NCBI RefSeq assembly: GCF_947172395.1
Contig: NC_069094.1
Location: 7,430,292 to 7,494,291 of the forward strand
DNA: 64,000 nucleotides
Source of the DNA: Bicyclus anynana
Lineage: Eukaryota; Arthropoda; Insecta; Lepidoptera; Nymphalidae
Reading direction: 5' to 3'
Shown: positions 58,240 to 64,000 of the stretch, piece after piece
Numbering within the stretch: position 1 is the stretch's first letter
How the letters are laid out: each line of letters starts with the position of its first letter
Program-made: the position numbers and the translations under genes
The notes under the pieces: model-generated
Told to the model about the DNA's origin: nothing
What the model saw: only the letters and a program-made list of their open reading frames with translations
Databases searched by the model: none

Positions 58240-58420
58240 CAGAACCTCACGGTTTCACCCATTCCTATTTCCGTGGGAATGCGTGGTTAAAATATAGTCT
58301 ATGTTACTGCCTGATAATAGCTTTCTATTGGTAAAAGATTTTTTCAAAACGGTCCAACAGTTATTTTGGGTTTATTCGTTACATACAAATTTCTTTATTA
58401 TTATAAAGAGATTTGTATGT
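58240..58420 (-). mobile_element. HLE3 remnant in foxo intron 1
   Basis: 'CTCACGGTTTCACCC', 'TTTCCGTGGGAATGCGTGG' and 'AGCTTTCTATTGGTAAAAG' match HLE3 in reverse. Its 5' end has become the hairpin at 58372-58429. Confidence 0.65.
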
Positions 58421-58429
58421 AACGAATAA
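58372..58429. repeat. 27-bp-arm hairpin in foxo intron 1
   Basis: TTATTCGTTACATACAAATT... (58372-58398) is mirrored by 58403-58429 with one mismatch and a TATT loop. Confidence 0.85.
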
Positions 58430-59519
58430 GTAGGTACAAAGAAAGGGGTGGTTTGAGATAAAATTAATCAGAACAAAATGAAAAATCTCCAAAAACACGA
58501 TCACAATCTAAAGTATAAATGTATAAAAAAGTGTTACTTATTTGTGAAACTTCTGAAAGAATTCTATATTGGTGTAAATCCTGAATTGGCTTTGTAAATT
58601 GGTGTAAATCCTGACAGAATTCTACATAAGCCAATATTAGCGTAGTTTGAGGAATTGTAACGAGTAAAACTAAAAACTGGAATCACAGTGGCTTATCAAA
58701 CTGAAAGATCTTTGAAAAGTAAATCAATTTCAGATTAGTAATATGATTTCATTATTTATTCAAATCTAATATTGAATCATTAACATTAAGGCTTATCTGG
58801 CTATTCCCTTAAAGTATCTATGTATTTATTTTCATTTATGTAGTACCTATTTAAACTCTCAGATCAGTTAGTAACTATGTTAGATAATACAACCTACTGT
58901 TAATTGTTTTTCGCACCTTATTAATGATTTTGTTTAAAATGACAATGATTATAGTTTGCTTATGTAATTATTATGTGTATTACAAATAATGCTGATTATA
59001 TGAAAATTTTGCAATGAAGTTTTACTAGTGCGGGTACCTATCAAATTCTGCTTGTAAGCAGAAGAAAGATTGTGCAAGGAACCGTTTGTTTTGATAAAAT
59101 TCAATTTGCTATTTCATATTATAACGATGTTTGTCCTACATATTTTGACGAGGATAAGTAATTTAGTTTATGGGTACTTTCCATTTTTGATATCTTTTTT
59201 TCTTTATGTGAATTAATAGCCTGTATACTTATTCGTTCAGCTACTCCGTCTATGTTAAAATGTTCATGTTTCTTAAGACCTTTTACGATTGTTATCTTCA
59301 TAATGGATTGCTGCATATCTTTTTAATATTGAATGGCGACGTAATAGATAATAGAATTATATATTGTCTGTATTGGTTATATACGTTCCTACGAATTGTT
59401 TCCATTTTAATACTGATGTTATCAAAATGACTGTATAAATTCTTATTACAGGCTAGTTTTGTTATTGTTTATTATTTATTGTAATATTATTGTAGGGTAG
59501 GACATATTTTTTTATTTAC

Positions 59520-59748
59520 CAGAAAGATTTTGATTAGAGTTCTTCTTGGAGCCAGAGTCTTCTGGTTCTATATAATTTTCCGGCCTCGGCAATGGCCACG
59601 TGTTAGATCGAGCTCGTGTTTGAGGCTCAAAGCCTACGTCTGCCAGTTCTCCCAGAGGCTCCAACTCTCCCATGGCTCCCTCCAGCTCCGAGAGTGCCGT
59701 TTGCGAAGACCACGGGCTCGGGTAGTTGATTCCTCTCGGCAGAGACAT
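59520..59748 (-). CDS. foxo: FOXO transcription factor, coding exon 1 (N-terminus with AKT site)
   Basis: Forkhead box O factors are nuclear effectors of insulin/PI3K-AKT signalling; phosphorylation at the N-terminal AKT site promotes 14-3-3 binding and export to the cytoplasm. The exon encodes 76 residues plus the first base of codon 77. Residues 45-57 read RARSNTWPLPRPE, the FOXO AKT motif (RxRxxT), with Thr50 as phospho-acceptor. The N-terminus is acidic and Leu/Glu-rich (ELEPLGEL), as in other insect FOXOs. The ATG at 59748 was chosen because an in-frame TGA lies 21 codons upstream (59811-59809) and -3 is G; Met26 is the only later alternative. The exon ends TCTG followed by donor GTAAAT (59519 down). 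Joined to the exon at 57350 it stays in frame and restores a Gly codon (G|GT). Upstream is a CpG-rich leader; the gene runs toward lower coordinates. Confidence 0.95.
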
Positions 59749-59808
59749 TTCTACTGCGCGGTGTCGCCGAGCCGTGGAATTTTTTGGTAGGTGTGTCGCT
59801 CCGCACGC

Positions 59809-59841
59809 TCACTGGCGCGAATTTACTACCGTCGTTATCAT
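59809..59841 (-). promoter_or_regulatory. possible upstream ORF in foxo leader
   Basis: An ATG with A at -3 opens a 10-codon frame (MITTVVNSRQ) that ends at the TGA 60 bp upstream of the foxo ATG. If transcription starts above 59841 it would be a short uORF that could lower foxo translation. Whether it is in the mRNA is unknown. Confidence 0.4.
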
Positions 59842-60304
59842 CGTACACAGGCTCGCTTCACCGTTTGTTTTTGGATTTCTTTATATTTCCAGAACGTGAT
59901 CAGACCCTGCCCGCGATCCGCAAAGGTTATCTAACTCCTTATCGCCTCGATATACGAAGCCAATAACATGTGGCGTCGTGCTAACGTTCATAAACAGAGA
60001 TGAGCGTGTGCTATCTGCCGTCGGGCCGCTCCCTAGAGGCGATTTTCGCTAAATATACGCGGCGAGTGCGGCGCGCGGCGGGGGCGGGGCGAGCACCACG
60101 TGAGCGACTACGCGCCGATTTTCCAATTCATCTCTGGCGGGCTCGAGGCACGTTAACCTTGTAACGTGGCTAAAAAGCGTATTGGGCTACGATTATCACT
60201 GAACACCCGAGAACGGAGCGCGTATCGTCTAAAGTTTACAACAGTCGGGGAAAACTTTTCGACACTGATAACAGCTATATCACTTGACACTTCGGATACA
60301 CTCG

Positions 60305-60312
60305 ATAAACAA
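60305..60312 (+). promoter_or_regulatory. FOXO-type binding site ATAAACAA
   Basis: The octamer ATAAACAA matches the forkhead/FOXO consensus (G/A)TAAACAA exactly and sits inside the CpG-rich promoter of foxo itself, about 0.56 kb upstream of the start codon. A second, shorter match ATAAACA is at 59990-59996. Motif evidence only. Confidence 0.4.
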
Positions 60313-60689
60313 GCGCGGCCAAGAGGCAGGAGGACCTTCCGACTTGTCCGCTGAGCTCACAGTCCGGCGAAGCCCACGCGGTCGGCGAAATTCGCAGCTG
60401 CGTAATAAGTAGCGGGCGCGTGGAGCGACAGGTCGTCCTCGAACGCGAGCGGTCGGTCGTGCACTGGCGGCGGCTCCCGGCGTCGCGACTCGCGAGGCTC
60501 GCGGCGCGGCGACCGTGCGAATTCCACTCGCGAGCACTAGTCGCGGGCGGAGGGACGGAGGAGGGCGCTGATAGAATAGTGGCGTAGCGTCGTATGACCG
60601 CTCGGTCCGCGCCCGCGGTCGGCATCTCCGCGTCGCTCTTGGGGCATCGCGGCCTTAGCTACAACTTTTCCCGAAGGAGTTCCACGATT

Positions 60690-61060
60690 TTTCATTTTAA
60701 TTTTTAACCGACTTCTAAAGAAGTTTCTCAATTCTTTTGTTATGTGTGTTCGTCGTCATATCGTCATCGTGTATGAACCGATTCTGATAATTCTTTTTTT
60801 GTTGGAAAGGAGATACTCCGAGGGTGGTACCATGGCAAAGAAATTATGATCTGATGATGGGATCATTGAGAAATCGAGGGGAACTTTCAAAAAACATAGG
60901 AGCGGCCACGCACAACAATTTAATGTGGGTTTGGAGTCGATCTGATGATGAAGCCGAAACACAGACGAGAGAACTCCTCAATGATTTACAGCACCTAAAT
61001 ACCTTGTGTTTGGGATTCATTAATTTGTGTTGTAAGAAATTACCACCTAGGTATATGGGT
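60690..61060. repeat. LINE-tail-like repeat upstream of foxo
   Basis: 'TTTTTAACCGACTTCTAAAG', 'AGTTTCTCAATTCTTTTG', 'TTTTTTTGTTGGAAAGGAGA' and 'GATCTGATGATGGGATCATT' match a repeat style frequent at the 3' ends of lepidopteran retroelements. It grades into the 131-bp tandem repeat. Confidence 0.55.
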
Positions 61061-61350
61061 TGTGACTGTTATTAAGGGTCTAATGAGGAAGAAGACGGAC
61101 AGTCAAGGGAACTCCTTAATGGTTTATAGTAGCTACCTTGTGATTAGGCTTAATTAGTTTGTAATGAGGAGAACTTTTCACTTACATTGGTTGTGACTGT
61201 CATTAGGGGTCTGCTGACGAATACGAAGGACAGTTAAGAAAACTTCTTAACGGTTTGCAGTACTTACCTTGTGGTTAGGCTTAGTTAATTTGTAATGATG
61301 AGAACTTTTCACTTACATAGGTTGTGACTGTCATTAGAGGTCTGATGATA
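60930..61350 (+). repeat. 131-bp tandem repeat, about 3 units
   Basis: GGTTGTGACTGTYATTA marks the unit boundaries near 61058, 61189 and 61319. Each unit contains a GACAGTYAAG...GAACTCCTTAA-like core, 'CCTTGTG.TTAGGCTTA' and 'GAGAACTTTTCACTTACAT'. The first unit (from ~60930) is more diverged. Confidence 0.8.
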
Positions 61351-61591
61351 AAGATAAAGGATAATTAAGGGTCATCGCTTATGATACATTTCACGTTTTT
61401 TTGGATATTCATATTTCGCAGGGGTAAACGGGGAGTGAAATTTTTATGCGAATTAAGGCTAAGGTATTTTTAAAAATAACATCGAATAGGGCTGTAGTAT
61501 ACTAATAATAAGGAAATGGCGTCGTGGTTTAAGGACTTAATGCTTAACATTTTTTTACACTTCATTATAAATAGAAAAATAAAAAATATTA

Positions 61592-61930
61592 AAAAAAAAA
61601 TTGAACTGTCTTCAAAATCTCTAAAAATCGTTATCACTAAAATGTTTTCAATAAGCTAAAAAGCGAAAAAATACATCGTATGTGCTACCTTCTGATTACT
61701 TTGAAGGCGGTGCCAATGCAGTGCAGTGATACATTATCTCATGCCGTTTAAATCATAAAGATTTAGGAATTTTAGACTGTTTCCTTAGAAACGGCATTAA
61801 TTTATACGCCACTGGCGTGGTATCACTTGGAAGTATTCAGAAGGTAGCACATAAGATGTTATTTTTCGCTTTTAAGTTTAATGGAAACATTTAGTAGTTT
61901 TGAAGTCGGTTGATTTTTTTTTTTTTAGAA
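61592..61930. mobile_element. foldback element with 'AACCGACTTC' ends
   Basis: Left 'TTGAACTGTCTTCAAAATC' and right 'GTTTTGAAGTCGGTTGATT' are inverted repeats that continue through the 'AAAAGCGAAAAA' and 'GTGCTACCTTCTGA' words. The centre has 'GATACATTATCTCATGCCGT' and 'GTTTCCTTAGAAACGGCATT'. A half copy is at 30345-30470. It has no ORF. Confidence 0.75.
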
Positions 61931-62039
61931 TACATAATATGTGTATTCAGAGTAAACAGAAGAAACAAAAAGTTATATAACTAGTATCCAATGTAGCAGA
62001 CGAAAGTAGTATGAGTAAAATCATAGGACTAGTGTTTAA

Positions 62040-62335
62040 TCGTGCGGCTTCTCTCGCGTTATCATCATCATCTTACCTTATTCTACTTAAATGTAATTTC
62101 TTACACGCACTCCTACCATCTCTTCTTAGGCCTCTCTTTATCTCTCCTTAAAAGTCCTTCCAATTTCCACTGGCAGTTTTATCATTTCTAATCGGACTTG
62201 ACTTTCAACCCTTCGCGTGCCCTCAAGTGGAACCAGTGGTAGAAAAGTTGTGGAGTATGTTAGTCTTAGGTATTTGGTGATGTATCTCCCTCATCAATTT
62301 CACAACAGTTATTTTCTATATGTTCTCCTGAAGTC
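62040..62335 (-). pseudogene. LINE C-terminal fragment (RPKKRW motif)
   Basis: The minus strand reads RDKERPKKRW-stop-ECV, then basic residues and GAT-rich tail. 'GRPKKRWxxCV' is a common C-terminal motif of insect non-LTR retrotransposon ORFs. It is broken by stops. Confidence 0.55.
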
Positions 62336-62364
62336 TTTCGCTCTCCTCGCGTTAATGTAAATTA

Positions 62365-62540
62365 ATTCTGGACAGTATGTGGTGGCCAGACCGCCCTTAT
62401 TTTTTAAAAGCTGAATGTTTGTCAACACATGCGCCAGGCAGGTAGATACGGTAAGTAACTATGAAGTTTGGACCATAGTGGCTGGATGTAGCAGGTATCG
62501 AACTTCCAGACCCTCAATCGTCGATATACCTGTGATGTGA
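62365..62540 (+). repeat. repeat R, single copy
   Basis: 'GGCCAGACCGCCCTTATTTT', 'AACTATGAAGTTTGGACCAT' and 'CCAGACCCTCAATCG' match 30161-30330 and 19712-19890. A further fragment 'GGGCTGACAAACCTTTAGC' is at 62925-62945. Confidence 0.65.
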
Positions 62541-63107
62541 TGATGTACATGTCTTGTGCTGTGCTGGTTATGGACTTAATGCTACTTCACGTCTATGTAA
62601 TCAACAAATTATCATGAAATATAACAATATATGGCAAGTTATAGAAATGGCCATAGACCATCCAGTGGTTTTCCATAAGTATATCCGTAGTCGTCCGACA
62701 TTAAATTACTTACTTAATTGACGAACAGAATGCTAGCCAATGGTCAGATTTTTGTAATTTTATAAAACGGGAAAGTTTTAAAAATACATGTTTTTTAAAT
62801 TAAGTTTTATAAGAAATTCTTTATATTTATTAATTAATATCTTATTAATAGAAATTAATATTATTAAATTTGATATGAGTCAACTACCCTTTTAACTACC
62901 GTACTAATCTTATGTAGTCGCATGGGCTGACAAACCTTTAGCTTTCTTATAATGAGGTATGTCTGGTTACCGCAGACTATCTATTGATCCATAAACGGGC
63001 TTCAACTTTCAAACTTGTTTGTCGTTAATAGATCCACCTCTGAATTATCCCCTGTCATACATTGTACGTTACACTGCAAGCGAAACGAATGCGATAATAA
63101 TGCAATA
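62541..63107. other. AT-rich sequence with a repeat R fragment
   Basis: Holds a short piece of repeat R near 62925 ('GGGCTGACAAACC'). I see no gene or complete element. Confidence 0.45.
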
Positions 63108-63340
63108 CATCATCATCACCAAAACCCCATATTTGCCTCACTGTTGAGCACGAGTCTCCTTTCAAAATGAGATGAGTTAGTTAGGCTATTAGTCCACCAC
63201 GCTGGCCCAATGCGGATTGGCAGCCTTCACGTACGAAGAGAATGAGGATGAAAATTAAGAAAATTCTTCTATACATACATCCGGTTTTCTCACGATTTTC
63301 CTTCACCGTTTGAAACACGTCTTATTATGTATCTTAACTT
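63108..63340 (-). mobile_element. SINE-A, head truncated
   Basis: 3' end 'CCCATATTTGCCTCACTGTT', body 'CCACCACGCTGGCCCAATGC' and 'CCTTCACCGTTTGAAACACG'. The tRNA-like head is missing. Confidence 0.8.
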
Positions 63341-63356
63341 TTTATAACACTTAATC

Positions 63357-63662
63357 ATCACTAATTTTATAAAATGCGAAAGTTATACACATAACAGTGT
63401 ATTTCTTACTCCTTTTAGGCAACTGATTAACCGATTTGGCTGAATTTTAAAATGAAGATAGAATCTCTGATTAATACATAATGCTATTTTTTTATGCCGG
63501 AAAAAATCTTCCAAGGAACTTGAGAAAAGCAGATTTCATGCGAGCGAAGTTGCAGATGTTATACATTCCAAGATTCACTTTGGTTCAGAAGTTCCGACGT
63601 GAAAGAGTAACAAACTAACACACTCACTATCACAAGTTTCGCCTACAAAATATTAGTGTATT
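63357..63662 (+). mobile_element. HLE1 followed by an opposed HLE1 fragment
   Basis: A plus copy (63357-63562: 'TAATTTTATAAAATGCGAAA', 'GATTAACCGATTTGGCTGAA' and a decayed end 'GAGCGAAGTTGCAGATG') meets the 5' part of a minus copy ('GTGAAAGAGTAACAAAC', 'CAAGTTTCGCC', 'AATATTAGTGTA'). Confidence 0.65.
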
Positions 63663-64000
63663 TTATGAACATACACTTTATGATAACTGTGAAGGAGTAT
63701 CCTCCATCACTGTTGATGACACTGACTTCAAATATCCTTGGTAAAGACACCGGATTCAAACAAATATGGAAGGTCTAAGGATTCGGTGCCCACACGTTGG
63801 ACTGTTATTTTTAGTACTAGCACAATATTTGCGTTTAGTTGCAGGGGAAAATAATAGCCTTTTGTAGAGTGTTAGAAACATCCTCAGCTGATTTTCAATT
63901 TTGAAATCATTAGGAATTTTCTAAGCGCATTTTTGATTTTATCATTTTTATAATAGGTTTACATGTAATTTTTTACAGATATTTGATTAAGGCTTGAGCT

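Larger units (their letters stand above)
57351..59519 (-). other. foxo: foxo intron 1
   Basis: This 2169-bp phase-1 intron lies between the AKT-site exon and the forkhead exon. The donor GTAAAT and acceptor TTTTACAG are visible on the minus strand. It is AT-rich and mostly non-repetitive. It contains one degenerate HLE subfamily 3 copy (58240-58420), a 27-bp-arm hairpin (58372-58429) and a small repeat near 58578-58616 where GGTGTAAATCCTGA occurs twice. I see no coding potential in it; a short open frame at 59119-59316 has no recognisable features. Confidence 0.9.
59749..60660 (-). promoter_or_regulatory. foxo: foxo CpG-rich promoter and 5' leader
   Basis: In contrast to the AT-rich surroundings this block is very rich in G+C and in CpG, as expected for an unmethylated promoter region. 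It contains an Sp1-like GC box (60081-60090), an E-box CACGTG (60097-60102), a FOXO-type ATAAACAA (60305-60312) and ATAAACA (59990-59996). No TATA box is obvious; the transcription start is not determined, but minus-strand transcription from roughly 60.0-60.6 kb would fit. The open frames here (for example 60275-60625 minus, Arg/Ser/Ala-rich) look like by-products of high GC content, not proteins. Confidence 0.75.

Noticed and set aside
59627..59848. 73-codon minus frame overlapping foxo exon 1
   Set aside because: A shadow of the foxo coding sequence in another frame; it lacks an ATG at its upstream end and has no FOXO motifs.
60275..60625. 116-codon minus open frame in the foxo leader
   Set aside because: The Arg/Ser/Ala-rich composition follows from CpG-rich DNA; there are no domains and it lies upstream of the proven foxo start in another frame.
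1..64000. CRISPR array, bacterial operon or phage content
   Set aside because: Introns, Pol III SINEs and Helitron-like ends show eukaryotic nuclear DNA; the tandem arrays here lack regular short repeats with unique spacers.

Overview
The window looks like lepidopteran (moth or butterfly) nuclear DNA. It is AT-rich, with spliceosomal introns and dense debris from short interspersed elements. These include Helitron-like elements ending in a GC-rich hairpin plus CTAG, tRNA-derived SINEs, and non-LTR retrotransposon tails ending in runs of GAT codons. I cannot name the species.

The one gene I can prove is the 5' end of foxo, the forkhead transcription factor of insulin signalling, on the minus strand. 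Coding exon 1 (59520-59748) carries the start codon and the N-terminal AKT/14-3-3 site. Coding exon 2 (57145-57350) carries the first half of the forkhead domain and stops at Gly-Trp-Lys, the boundary where the FOXO family has a conserved intron. The two exons join in phase across a 2.17 kb intron. A CpG-rich leader/promoter block (about 59570-60660) precedes the gene. No later foxo exon is visible, so the remaining 57 kb is most simply read as foxo intron 2 (more than 57 kb). I saw no other convincing protein-coding gene, tRNA gene or rRNA gene.

The presumed intron (1-57144) is a mosaic. It holds at least 11 copies or fragments of one tRNA-derived SINE (SINE-A), about six of a second (SINE-B), one full copy of a third, and pieces of others. 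It also holds about 30 Helitron-like non-autonomous elements (HLEs) in several subfamilies, degenerate LINE ORF fragments, and foldback/MITE elements with terminal inverted repeats. One of these contains a perfect 105-bp palindrome. There is a 1.2 kb tandem array of ~240-bp units, a CCCTA-type array inside an HLE, and a duplicated ~0.8 kb compound block. Upstream of foxo (60700-64000) lie a 131-bp tandem repeat, a foldback element, a LINE fragment and further SINE/HLE pieces.

The best regulatory leads are a non-repetitive GC-rich segment at 28.70-28.98 kb with five FOXO-type GTAAAC sites and three helically phased TGACGC motifs, and forkhead sites inside the foxo CpG island. Both suggest possible autoregulation of foxo. 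These are inferences from motifs only. No new multi-gene system was found.
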